Translations under genes and position numbers: made by a program
Shown: positions 33,365 through 41,800 of the stretch, one piece after another
Position numbering within the stretch: the stretch's first letter is position 1
How the letters are laid out: each line of letters opens with the position of its first letter
Notes under the pieces: model-generated
Told to the model about the DNA's origin: nothing
Databases searched by the model: none
What the model saw: the letters and a program-made list of their open reading frames with translations, nothing else
Assembly: GCA_943372645.1 (NCBI GenBank)
Contig: CALRZN010000011.1
Span: 62,001-126,000 of the forward strand
Source of the DNA: VBWE01 sp943372645
Lineage (GTDB): Bacteria; Bacteroidota; Bacteroidia; Palsa-965
Direction of reading: 5' to 3'
Length of the DNA stretch: 64,000 nucleotides

Positions 33365-34297
33365 ATGGCAAAAAAACCGAATAAAGCCGCAGTGAAAAAG
33401 AAGGCAGCACCAGCGAAAGCACCGGCAAAACCTTCGAAAAAGCCTGCAGCTAAAGCAGTTAAGGCATCTGCCCCGGGCGGAAAAGCGAAGCCAGTGAAAA
33501 AGGCTGCGCCAAAAGCTCCTGCCCCGAAAAAATCCACCACCAGCGGAACTGCAAAGCAGCAACCGGCCAAACCGGCAACTGCTAAAGTTTCTGTAAATAA
33601 GCCCGTTGCGAAACCTGCACCACCTGCCAAACCCGCAGTTAAGGCACCTCCTGTTGCCCCCCCACCCGTGCAGAAAACAAAACCTGCTGCAACACCGCAG
33701 ACCAAAACGGGAGCAGTTACACCTGCAACCGATAACGATGTGGTGCACATTGTAAAAAAAGGACCACCGCCCGCTGAATTCCGCGCCCAGCTTGCTGCGC
33801 TTAAACGGAAAAAAGGAGCCGTAGATAAAAAAATCTTCAAAACTGAAATCGTTAATCCGCACGTTATAAAAGACGTAACGATGGCGCCGGAAAAAACACA
33901 GAAAAAATCGGAGCCCAAGGGCAAATTTACCCTTGAGTTTATTGTACATGCCCCGGTTACGCTGTTGTATGATTTCCTTTCCACGCCCAACGGACTTGCC
34001 GAATGGTTTGCCGACGAAGTGGACATCCGCGACAATGTTTACAAATTCAACTGGGACGGTGCCATACAGCACGCCAACATATTAAGCGCCAAACTCGATA
34101 ATCACCTGCGCCTGCACTGGACCGATAAACCGGAAGGTACCTATTTCGAATTCCGGATTGTGCCTGACGAACTGCTGCCCAACGAAGTGGCCCTGCTGGT
34201 TACTGATTTCGGCGAAAACGAAGACGATATCCGCACATCCCGCCAACTGTGGGAAGCACAGATTCATCGCCTCATGAAGTCGCTCGGATCGTATTAG
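33365..34297 (+). CDS. Histone-H1-like tail fused to a START-like domain
   Basis: A 310-residue fusion. Residues 1-120 are a Lys/Ala/Pro-rich low-complexity tail, with repeated KKAAPAKAPAKPSKKPAAK-type segments as in H1-like DNA-binding tails. Residues about 180-308 are a START-like domain of the kind common as a short separate protein in Bacteroidota: FTLEFIVHAPVTLLYDFLS near 181, GLAEWFADEV, and LRLHWTDKPEGTYFEFRI, ending DDIRTSRQLWEAQIHRLMKSL. The basic tail would bind DNA or RNA; the START-like domain could bind a ligand. No signal peptide is visible. The terminator at 34316-34346 follows. The joining of the two modules is real in this frame, the function is unknown. Confidence 0.8.
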   Translation: MAKKPNKAAVKKKAAPAKAPAKPSKKPAAKAVKASAPGGKAKPVKKAAPKAPAPKKSTTSGTAKQQPAKPATAKVSVNKPVAKPAPPAKPAVKAPPVAPPPVQKTKPAATPQTKTGAVTPATDNDVVHIVKKGPPPAEFRAQLAALKRKKGAVDKKIFKTEIVNPHVIKDVTMAPEKTQKKSEPKGKFTLEFIVHAPVTLLYDFLSTPNGLAEWFADEVDIRDNVYKFNWDGAIQHANILSAKLDNHLRLHWTDKPEGTYFEFRIVPDELLPNEVALLVTDFGENEDDIRTSRQLWEAQIHRLMKSLGSY

Positions 34298-34315
34298 CAT
34301 GACAACTTTTTCATA

Positions 34316-34346
34316 AGCGTCCCTGCTCGGCCGGGACGCTTTTTCT
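34316..34346 (+). terminator. Intrinsic terminator after the START-like gene
   Basis: Stem AGCGTCCC with GGGACGCT, nine-base loop, then a T-rich tail. The next promoter box starts at 34353. Confidence 0.8.
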
Positions 34347-34352
34347 TTTTGT

Positions 34353-34360
34353 TACCTTTG
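34353..34360 (+). promoter_or_regulatory. Promoter -7 box for the PAP2/glycosyltransferase operon
   Basis: TACCTTTG fits TAnnTTTG. The predicted start near 34364 is only about 3 bases before the ATG at 34367, so the mRNA would be nearly leaderless, the same geometry as dapB. Confidence 0.6.
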
Positions 34361-34366
34361 TCCCCT

Positions 34367-35017
34367 ATGTACAGGCTACTCCGGAGCAATGTTTATTTTC
34401 TGCTGCCTTACCTGCTTTTCGCGGTTGTCGGGGGAATTCTGCTGCTTTCGTACACCAAGCGGGAAATTCACCTGGCGGTAAACGGGCATTTCAGTGCGGC
34501 CGGAGATGTCATTTTCTATGGTTTTACACAGCTTGGTGATGGCATTGTGGCAGCGCTGGTGGGCATTGTGGTGTTGTGGCGGTGGCGGCGCCAGGGGCTT
34601 GCGCTTGCAGGTGCCATGCTGGGCGGTATGGCCATTGCGCAGATATTAAAACACCTCTTTTTTTCGCACGAACCACGCCCGAAACTGTATTTTGAAAGCA
34701 TCAACGAAAAAATCAGGCTGGTTCCTGATTTTGATAATTACATCTACGACAGTTTTCCTTCCGGCCATACCACGCAGGCTTTTGCACTCTGCTGCAGTAT
34801 TGCATTTATGCTTCCGCAGCGGTTAAACTGGGTGAAATTCCTGCTTTTCGGCACCGCACTGGCTATCGGTTATTCACGCATGTACCTGTCGCAGCATTTT
34901 TTCCGCGATGTGTATTTTGGTGCACTCATCGGTACCAGCATGGCAATCCTGTTTTTTACGCTTTTCCTGCGGAAAAACTGGTTGAAGCAGGATGATTCCT
35001 TAAACCTGACAGCGTGA
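34367..35017 (+). CDS. PAP2-family phosphatase, membrane
   Basis: A 216-residue polytopic phosphatase of the PAP2/phosphatidic acid phosphatase type, likely acting on undecaprenyl pyrophosphate or lipid phosphates in the inner membrane. Six hydrophobic segments are visible. The catalytic signature appears in three parts: a KHLFFSHEPRPK segment near residue 100 (motif KxxxxxxRP), YDSFPSGHTTQAF near 130 (motif PSGH), and the late SRMYLSQHFFRDVYFGALIG (motif SRxxxxxHxxxD). All key residues are present. The ATG at 34367 is preferred to a TTG at 34349 that lies before the promoter box. The gene ends in a GTGA overlap with the glycosyltransferase start, so the two are translationally coupled. Confidence 0.9.
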   Translation: MYRLLRSNVYFLLPYLLFAVVGGILLLSYTKREIHLAVNGHFSAAGDVIFYGFTQLGDGIVAALVGIVVLWRWRRQGLALAGAMLGGMAIAQILKHLFFSHEPRPKLYFESINEKIRLVPDFDNYIYDSFPSGHTTQAFALCCSIAFMLPQRLNWVKFLLFGTALAIGYSRMYLSQHFFRDVYFGALIGTSMAILFFTLFLRKNWLKQDDSLNLTA

Positions 35018-36753
35018 ACCTGGTCCGATACCGTTATCCGATTCTGATCGTGCTGGGTGCAGCCCTGTTATTCCTTCCGCTGCTCGGTCAACAGCATCTG
35101 TTCGACTGGGATGAAATAAACTTTGCAGAATGTGCGCGGGAAATGGTCATCACCGGCGATTACGGCACGGTAAGCATCAACTACGAACCCTTCTGGGAAA
35201 AGCCGCCCCTGTTTATCTGGATGCAGGCACTGAGCATGGAAGCCTTCGGCATCAATGAATTTGCAGCCCGTTTTCCGAATGCCATCGGTGGTATCGTTAC
35301 GTTGCTGGTGCTGTTTTTCATCGGCCGCCGCATTTACGATGAGCGTTTTGCGTTGCTGTGGGTACTGGTGTATGCGGGTTCCCTCCTGCCCCAGTTTTAT
35401 TTCCGGCTGTGTATTATCGATCCGTGGTTCAACCTGTTTATTTTTCTCGGCATCTGGTTTTTCGCGCGGTATGTTTTTTTCATCGGCGATACGAGCAGTG
35501 CGCGAACCTGGAACAAGGACATTTTTTATTCAGCCTTGTTCATCGGGCTGGCCATATTGACGAAGGGGCCGGTTGCGGCACTGGTGTTCGGACTTGTTTT
35601 CCTCGTGCTGCGTTTGCGCAAACGCGCGCCCATCATGCGCTGGAATCATTTTATGCTGTATGTGGGAACAATACTCGGCGTGGGCGGCGTATGGTTCGGG
35701 GTGCTGGCGGCGCAGGGCAATGCGCATATCATTATTGAATTTATTTTGTATCAGATACGCCTGTTCAGCACCGAAGATGCCGGGCACGGCGGCCCGTTTT
35801 ATTATCACTGGGTGGTGCTGCTGGTGGGCTGTTTTCCGGCTTCTGTTTTTGCACTTACCGCATTCCGCGGCGTGAACAACGATACGCCGTTTGAACTGCA
35901 CATTAAAAAAAGCATGCGCATTTTGTTCTGGGTGGTACTGCTGCTTTTCTCAATCGTGAAAACGAAAATTGTGCATTACTCGTCGCTGTGCTGGTTTCCG
36001 CTCACCTATCTTGGTGCCTACACGCTGTATAAACTGTACACCGGGCAGATCACGTGGAAACGCTGGCAAACGATACTGCTGCTTACCATCGGCGGATTTT
36101 TCGCGCTGGCGTTTTTAATTCTCCCGCTGATTGATTCGTACAAACAGGCGGTGGTTGACACGGGCTGGATCAAAGATCCGTTTGCCGCCGAAGCCCTGCT
36201 CACCAGCAAAGCCTGGGGCGGATATGAATGGATCACCGGCCTGCTGTTGCTTGCTGGTCTAGGCGCAACCGTGTATTACCTGATGAAAAAGAAAAGCGGC
36301 AACGAATACCGCGCGCTGCTCATTGTTACGATTTCCATTCTGGTTACGACCAACCTCGCCACGCTGCTCATTACACCGAACGTAGAAAAATATTCGCAGG
36401 CCGGGGCCATTTCGTTTTTTGAAGAAGCGGCCTCCAAAGGCTACTACTCCGAAGTGCTCGGCCACAAAAGTTACGCGCCGTTTTTCTACGGGCAGCGCCA
36501 GCCCGGCATTACCAAAAATCCGCTGTATGTTGAATGGCGCAACCAGCAGTCGCCCGATTTCCTGAAAGAATTAGGCACGCGTTCCGAAAACGAAACCCGC
36601 CTGCAGCGCGAATGGATGCTGAACGGGGTTATTGACAAACCGGTGTATTTTGTGTGCAAAAACACACGCGCCGAGGAAGTGCGCAAAGACCACCCGAACC
36701 TGGAAGAAGTGCGCCGCGCCGGGGGCTTTGTGCTGTTTTTACGAAAGCCCTGA
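35014..36753 (+). CDS. Dolichyl-phosphate-mannose/ArnT-type glycosyltransferase, membrane
   Basis: A 579-residue polytopic PMT_2-family transferase, which moves a sugar from a lipid carrier to an acceptor such as lipid A or a protein. The signature at the start is LFDWDEINFAECAREM near residue 30, with the conserved Asp/Glu pair, and EPFWEKPPLFIWMQALSMEAFG near 65. About ten to twelve hydrophobic segments follow, for instance GGIVTLLVLFFIGRRI and FYSALFIGLAILTKGPVAALVFGLV. It begins with GTG in a GTGA overlap with PAP2, which supports cotranscription and a shared lipid-phosphate theme. The acceptor is unknown. Confidence 0.88.
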   Translation: MNLVRYRYPILIVLGAALLFLPLLGQQHLFDWDEINFAECAREMVITGDYGTVSINYEPFWEKPPLFIWMQALSMEAFGINEFAARFPNAIGGIVTLLVLFFIGRRIYDERFALLWVLVYAGSLLPQFYFRLCIIDPWFNLFIFLGIWFFARYVFFIGDTSSARTWNKDIFYSALFIGLAILTKGPVAALVFGLVFLVLRLRKRAPIMRWNHFMLYVGTILGVGGVWFGVLAAQGNAHIIIEFILYQIRLFSTEDAGHGGPFYYHWVVLLVGCFPASVFALTAFRGVNNDTPFELHIKKSMRILFWVVLLLFSIVKTKIVHYSSLCWFPLTYLGAYTLYKLYTGQITWKRWQTILLLTIGGFFALAFLILPLIDSYKQAVVDTGWIKDPFAAEALLTSKAWGGYEWITGLLLLAGLGATVYYLMKKKSGNEYRALLIVTISILVTTNLATLLITPNVEKYSQAGAISFFEEAASKGYYSEVLGHKSYAPFFYGQRQPGITKNPLYVEWRNQQSPDFLKELGTRSENETRLQREWMLNGVIDKPVYFVCKNTRAEEVRKDHPNLEEVRRAGGFVLFLRKP

Positions 36754-36791
36754 AATTTATTTCCTTCCGTTTTCCCAAACCACAATTTTAT

Positions 36792-36799
36792 TACTTTTG
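36792..36799 (+). promoter_or_regulatory. Promoter -7 box for tRNA-Ser
   Basis: TACTTTTG fits TAnnTTTG. It ends 5 bases before the mature tRNA start, so the transcript begins within about two bases of the tRNA 5' end, which calibrates the box-to-start distance used elsewhere. Confidence 0.65.
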
Positions 36800-36804
36800 C
36801 CCCC

Positions 36805-36889
36805 GGAAAGGTGTCAGAGTGGTCGAATGTATCTGATTCGAAATCAGATGTACCGCAAGGTACCGGGGGTTCGAATCCCTCCCTTTCCG
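36805..36889 (+). tRNA. tRNA-Ser (anticodon CGA)
   Basis: Acceptor GGAAAGG with CCTTTCC, anticodon stem TCTGA/TCAGA, loop TTCGAAA with CGA, a long variable arm as in class II tRNAs, and a T-arm GGGGG TTCGAAT CCCTC. 85 bases with discriminator G. CCA is not encoded. Confidence 0.96.
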
Positions 36890-36896
36890 CAACACC

Positions 36897-36929
36897 AAAA
36901 GCCCGCATGCGTTGCATGCGGGCTTTTTT
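36897..36929 (+). terminator. Intrinsic terminator of tRNA-Ser
   Basis: GCCCGCATGC, loop GTT, GCATGCGGGC, then TTTTTT. It starts 8 bases after the tRNA. It forms the left half of the palindrome at 36891-37050. Confidence 0.85.
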
Positions 36930-37011
36930 CATGGCGTTTCTGAAAAAAAGAATGAGTATTAGGTACAACCGCGGTGAATATGCTATCATTCTTTTTTTCA
37001 AAAACTCCATG

Positions 37012-37040
37012 AAAAAAGCAAACGTGCTGCGCACGTTTGG
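37012..37040 (-). terminator. Intrinsic terminator of the amino acid permease
   Basis: On the minus strand CAAACGTGC, loop GCA, GCACGTTTG, then a C and TTTTTT. It faces the tRNA-Ser terminator and lies downstream of the minus-strand permease gene, across the tandem repeats. Confidence 0.7.
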
Positions 37041-37048
37041 CTTTGGTG

Positions 37049-37307
37049 TTGAACCACCCTCCCGGGGATCAGCAGCCGGAGCGCAGCGCAGGCTGCTAAT
37101 CCCCGGAACCAAAATCTTCGGGAATACGATCTGCTATTCACATGCTTTTAGGAAAACGAACAAAAGCGCGCCGGCATTGAACCAGGCACCTGCAGGATCA
37201 GCAGCCGGAGCACAGCGCAGGCTGCTAATTCCCGGAACCGGAATCTTCGGGAATACGATCAGCTATTCACCTACTATTGGAGAAACAATCAAAAACACAC
37301 TTTGGTG
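37049..37307. repeat. Two tandem copies of a ~130-bp repeat with a 16-bp hairpin
   Basis: Copy 1 is 37049-37176 and copy 2 is 37177-37307; each starts TTGAACCA, and a third start (TTGAACC) is at 37308-37314. The best conserved part is 37066-37141 versus 37195-37270 (76 bases each). In copy 1 CCGGGGATCAGCAGCC pairs with GGCTGCTAATCCCCGG with one mismatch. The open frame that runs through this stretch from the tRNA is not protein-like. Confidence 0.8.
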
Positions 37308-37334
37308 TTGAACCTCTCTCTCTAAATTCTGTTT

Positions 37335-38660
37335 CTACAATACTTTCTTCAAAACAAAATACAACGGCAACCCCGCCGCAAACAACGCCGAACCCCAGCC
37401 AAACGCAGTGGGATTGGACGCAAAAACAGAAACATTTACCGCCATGTAAACAATAATATAAACCGCCGGCAGGTACGGATACCCCCGCATTTTAAAGATG
37501 CCGGAGGCTGTACCCGCTTTCTTCTCGCGGGCGCGTAAAACAAAAATGGCCGAGGCTGCCGCAACCAGGCTAATGCTGTCGAAGAACATCACAAACTGCA
37601 GGATGTGCTGAAACGAAGAGAGGAAAAACAGGGTGATGAGAATAAATGCGCAGAACAAAATCAGCGCCCATTCCTGCACCTGCGTGCGCGGATTTACTTT
37701 GGCCAGGATGCCGGGCATTACACCGTCCTGCGCCATCGCATAATAGATGCGCGGATTGCTCATGATGGATACGTTGAGATACGCGAGCACGGAGAAAAAC
37801 ATGATGATGGAAACGATGTAATACGCCGATTTGCCGAACATCAGCCCGCAGATGTCGGCCGCAATGGTTTTGCTGTTTTGCAACCCGTTAAAACCGAGGC
37901 TGTGCACATACGCATAGTTGGCCAGCAGGTACGTACACAGTACGATGAGCATGCCATAAAAAATGGCGCGGGGAAATGTTTTTGAAACGTTGGTTACATC
38001 ACCACCAAAATTCAGCGTTTGCTGGTAGCCGCCGTAGGTAAAAAATACCGGGATGAAACAAAGCGCCAAAGCTTTCCACCAGGGTTGCGGAGCGGCGGGC
38101 GGCATGTTGGCCACTTCGGGCGCAGCGGGCAGCAACACCAGCGAGCAGATGACAATGACCAGCAACGAAAGTTTGATGATCATCAGCACATTCAGCACTT
38201 TTGAACTGAGGCGTATGCCGCGGAAATTGATGATGAACAGCAGCACAACCGAAGTGATGGTAATGATGCGTGATGCCACTTCCGGTTGCATCCCCGGAAA
38301 CACAATCGGTGCAAGATACTCCGCTCCCATGATGGCCACGCCTGCACTGGATGCTGCATTGCTGATAACCGTAATCCAGTTCACCATAAATGCAAATGCG
38401 GGATGGTAACAATGCGAAAATAGTTTGTAAAAACCACCCGGCGCATTAAACCGTGAACCGATTTCAGCAAATGTTAACGCCCCGAGAAAACTGACGGCTG
38501 CGCCCAATATCCACACTGCAAAAAAAATCGATGTGGTGCCGCTTTTCAGGGCCACTTCCGTAGGAGTGCGAAAAATGCCCATACCGATTACCAGCCCGAC
38601 AACAATCATCGTCAGGTCGAAAATCCGCAACTGTGGTTTTATCTGCGCAGGTTCAGCCAT
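37335..38660 (-). CDS. APC-family amino acid permease
   Basis: A 441-residue inner-membrane transporter with about twelve hydrophobic segments, matching the length of the amino acid-polyamine-organocation family. The first helix region shows the typical IFDLTMIVVGLVIGMGIFRTP (GxG in helix 1), followed by GALTFAEIGSRF (helix 3 and the GALxYAELG motif), and FFTYGGYQQTLNFGGDVTN near residue 215. Likely an importer or exchanger of amino acids or polyamines; the substrate is not told by sequence. It is a single gene, bounded by the terminator at 37012-37040 and, upstream, by the palindrome at 38803-38844. No signal peptide is needed. Confidence 0.9.
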   Translation of the reverse strand: MAEPAQIKPQLRIFDLTMIVVGLVIGMGIFRTPTEVALKSGTTSIFFAVWILGAAVSFLGALTFAEIGSRFNAPGGFYKLFSHCYHPAFAFMVNWITVISNAASSAGVAIMGAEYLAPIVFPGMQPEVASRIITITSVVLLFIINFRGIRLSSKVLNVLMIIKLSLLVIVICSLVLLPAAPEVANMPPAAPQPWWKALALCFIPVFFTYGGYQQTLNFGGDVTNVSKTFPRAIFYGMLIVLCTYLLANYAYVHSLGFNGLQNSKTIAADICGLMFGKSAYYIVSIIMFFSVLAYLNVSIMSNPRIYYAMAQDGVMPGILAKVNPRTQVQEWALILFCAFILITLFFLSSFQHILQFVMFFDSISLVAAASAIFVLRAREKKAGTASGIFKMRGYPYLPAVYIIVYMAVNVSVFASNPTAFGWGSALFAAGLPLYFVLKKVL

Positions 38661-38802
38661 ACGGTTTTAATGAGTACCAATATAACGTTTTTATGTTGCT
38701 GCGTTTTAAGGACAGTTGCACAACCTCATGCATTTTATACCGCATGGTCGATGTGATATTCAATCTGTCAAACCGGTAATAGCAACTTCGTGTTCAACAA
38801 AA

Positions 38803-38844
38803 AAACGGCAGCCCTCCTGATCGCGATCAGGAGGGCTGCCGTTT
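38803..38844. terminator. Perfect 42-bp palindromic terminator
   Basis: Positions 38803-38823 and 38824-38844 are exact reverse complements (starting AAACGGCAGCCC), with no unpaired loop and A/T-rich flanks. It stops the 38866-45261 transcript and separates it from the permease. Confidence 0.85.
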
Positions 38845-38865
38845 GAATTAAAAATGCGGTATGTG

Positions 38866-41800
38866 TTATTCCTTAATCAATTTCACAAACTGTGTGGCGT
38901 TTGCTGTTTTCACCTGCACCTGGTACACACCGGTTGCAAATGGGGACAGGTCAAGCTCAGTGCGGCCGGCTGTGAGCTGTTTGCTCATCACCAATTCGCC
39001 CAGCGTGTTGAATACAAGCACTACGGCTTCTTCGTTCAGTTCGAAGATAAACAGGCCGCGGCCCGGATTCGGATACACATTGTTTACGATGCCCGCTGCT
39101 ACTGGTGTGAAACCGATACACGGATCAACGTTGATCACTGCGTTTTGTGAACCCACACAGCCGGTGTTCGGATCGGTGTAGCTGTATGTAATGGTCTGGT
39201 TACCGTTCAGTGTTGACGGGTTGAACTGGTTGCCCGTTACACCAGGGCCCGAGAATACACCGCCGGAAGGAGTTCCCGAAAGCGCGAGCGGTGCATCTGC
39301 TTCGCAGATTGTTACCTGGCTGATAATAAATGTAACCGTCGGCGGAGCCGGATCAGCAATGCTTGCTGTTACCGTAGTTGTACATCCGTTGGTATCAGTT
39401 ACTGTGCAGGTGTAGCTGCCCGATGTAACACCGGTGAGGTCTTCGGTAATGGCCGAATTGTCCCACAGGTACGAATAACCGGGTGTGCCGCCGTTTACAG
39501 TAATATCAACAGTACCATCTGTTCCGCCACAGGTTGACGGGTTGGTGGTAGCCGCAACTGTTGCAGCAAGTGCTGCCGGTGAAGTAATATTTACCGACTG
39601 TGTTGCTGCGCATCCGTTTGAATCAGTTACGGTGCATACATACGTTCCTGCAGGCAGGTTGCTTGCGGTAGCCGCATTGCCACCGATGGGCGACCATGCA
39701 AACGTTAACGTGCCGGTTCCGCCGGTTGCCGATACCGTTGCAGTACCAGTGCTGTCGCCGTTACAAAGCGTGTTCGACTGGCTGGCAATAACCGGAACAA
39801 TGGCTGCCGGATCGGTAAGTATGATCTGCTGTGTTATGGAGCAGGCATTGCTGTCTGTTACAGTTACCGTATAAGTTCCTGCAAGCAGTTGTGAGGCCGA
39901 AGCCGATGTTCCGCCGTAAGGCGCCCAGCTGTAGCTCAGCGAGCCTGTTCCGCCGCTGGCAGTAACAGTTGCACTACCGGTGCTGTCGCCGTTACAAAGC
40001 GGGTTTGCCTGTGTTGCAACAGAAGCAACAATTGCAGTGGGCTCTGTAATGGTAACAACCTGCGTGGTTGAACAGCTGTTCGAATCAGTTACTGTGCAGG
40101 TGTAGGTACCCATCAGCAGTCCGGTAGCGGTAGCTGCTGTTCCGCCCGCAGGTGCCCAGCTGTAGTTCAGTGTACCCGTTCCGCCCGAAGCCGAAACAGT
40201 TGCTGAACCGTCGTTTCCGCCGTTGCAGGTTACATTGGTTTGTGAAGCAAGTGATACGGTAAGCACCGGTGGTTCGGTAATGGTTACCACCTGTGTTGCA
40301 GTACATCCGTTGATATCAGTTACAGTGCAGGTATATGTTCCTGCACTAAGTGCGGTTTCTGTTGCAGCTGTTCCGCCCGAAGGCGCCCACAGGTACGAAA
40401 TGGCCGGAACCCCGCCGGTATCAGCTACGGTAGCCGAACCGTTGTTTCCGCCAAAACAAAGTACGTTGGTTTGCGAAGCCAGTGAAACACCGATCTGTGT
40501 GCCGGTTCCCTGTATTGCGAAATCATAAGTGGCTTCATCACAATCGTTGCTGGCAATGGTTACTGTTGCAGTGCGTACACCGGCTGCTGACGGATCGAAA
40601 GAAACCACAAACGTGGTTGATCCTGCAGGTGCAACCGTAGTTGCAGGTGCAAGTGTTACAGTAAAGTCAGAAGCATTTGTACCTGTAATGGTAACGCCGG
40701 TTACACCCAGCGAGGTGGTTCCACTGTTCTGAATGGTAAAGGTGCGTGTGATGGTACCGTTACAAACCGACTGTACACCGAAATCGGTCGAGTCTGTTAC
40801 TGTCGGTGTGGTGCTGCCATCAGCAATGGTTACACTGTTGCCCTGTGCATTGATTTCGCGCGGTGTTCCGAATTCATCAGCACCACGGTCAGGCGTACAG
40901 GCATCGCGTGAATTACATTCGAAATCGGCAGTAACAGCAGGAATTACAACAGCCTGATCTTCCAGCAGCGGGTTTGAACCGGCCACGAGGTGAATGTCGT
41001 TATTCGTATTTACAAATACCGGGAGCACGCTTGCCGTATTGGCATCGCGGCCGGTTTCGGTCTGCCAGTTCGAAAGTGCGGCGTGTGTGGTGCCTGCAGA
41101 AAGACTGCCGGTACGGCCTACCACCGGAGTGGTTCCGGAAACAAAAATGTCGTTGTAATCGCTCACCATGTTGGCGTAGTTACCGGTTGAACCTACATAA
41201 GCAAGTCCGATACCGGTGTTACCGTTAAAGCCATTGCTGCCGGCACATACCAGTATGTTGTTGCGGATATCAATCGGCGGATTAGAGCCGTTAATACCGA
41301 TTGCCATATTCGGCATGCTGGCACCGGTAAGTGCAGTTCCGTTTACCACAATGGTATTGTTATAGGCATTCAGCTGGCCTGCGCCACCACCGTAATAAAG
41401 ACCTACGCCAAAATCGCCTGCAGTACCGTTGGTGAACACCTGGTTTACCATGTTGTTGGTTACCGTAGTTGTTCCGCTGGTTGTTGATGCGATAAAAATA
41501 CCGCCTGCAGAGAACGTACCGGTCTGGCGAACGCTGTCAATCTCGTTTTCCATAATGGTAGCGTTTGATGTTTCTGCACCGGTTGTAACTGTATTTGAAA
41601 GCGCGTTTGTGCCTAATGAAATACCACAAACATCGGTTGAAAGGGTATTTACAATATTTGCAATGCGGTTGGCACGCAAAGTGGGCGCATCTTCAAACAG
41701 CAGCATGACACCGAAACGACCGATACCGTTAGTGCCGGTCGAATCGAGGTTGTTCAGGTTATAGGTATTGTTCAGGCTCTTGGTTGTGATGGACGCACCG

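Larger units (their letters stand above)
36891..37050. repeat. 160-bp palindrome made of two facing terminator units
   Basis: Left arm 36891-36955 and right arm 36986-37050 are 65 bases each. They match as inverted repeats at the outer 9 bases and over a long inner block (TTTTTTCATGG.GTTT.TG plus AAAAAAAGAATGA), with a 30-base spacer. Between those blocks each arm has its own hairpin with a 3-base loop: GCCCGCATGC/GCATGCGGGC on the left and CAAACGTGC/GCACGTTTG on the right. The stems differ but both pair perfectly. Confidence 0.75.

Noticed and set aside
37049..37307. The tandem repeats considered as a CRISPR array
   Set aside because: Only two full units of about 130 bp with a long core and no short spacers; no cas genes in the window.
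36811..37311. A 166-codon open frame running from tRNA-Ser into the tandem repeats
   Set aside because: It begins inside the tRNA gene and its repeated peptide is only the translated DNA repeat; no protein family fits.
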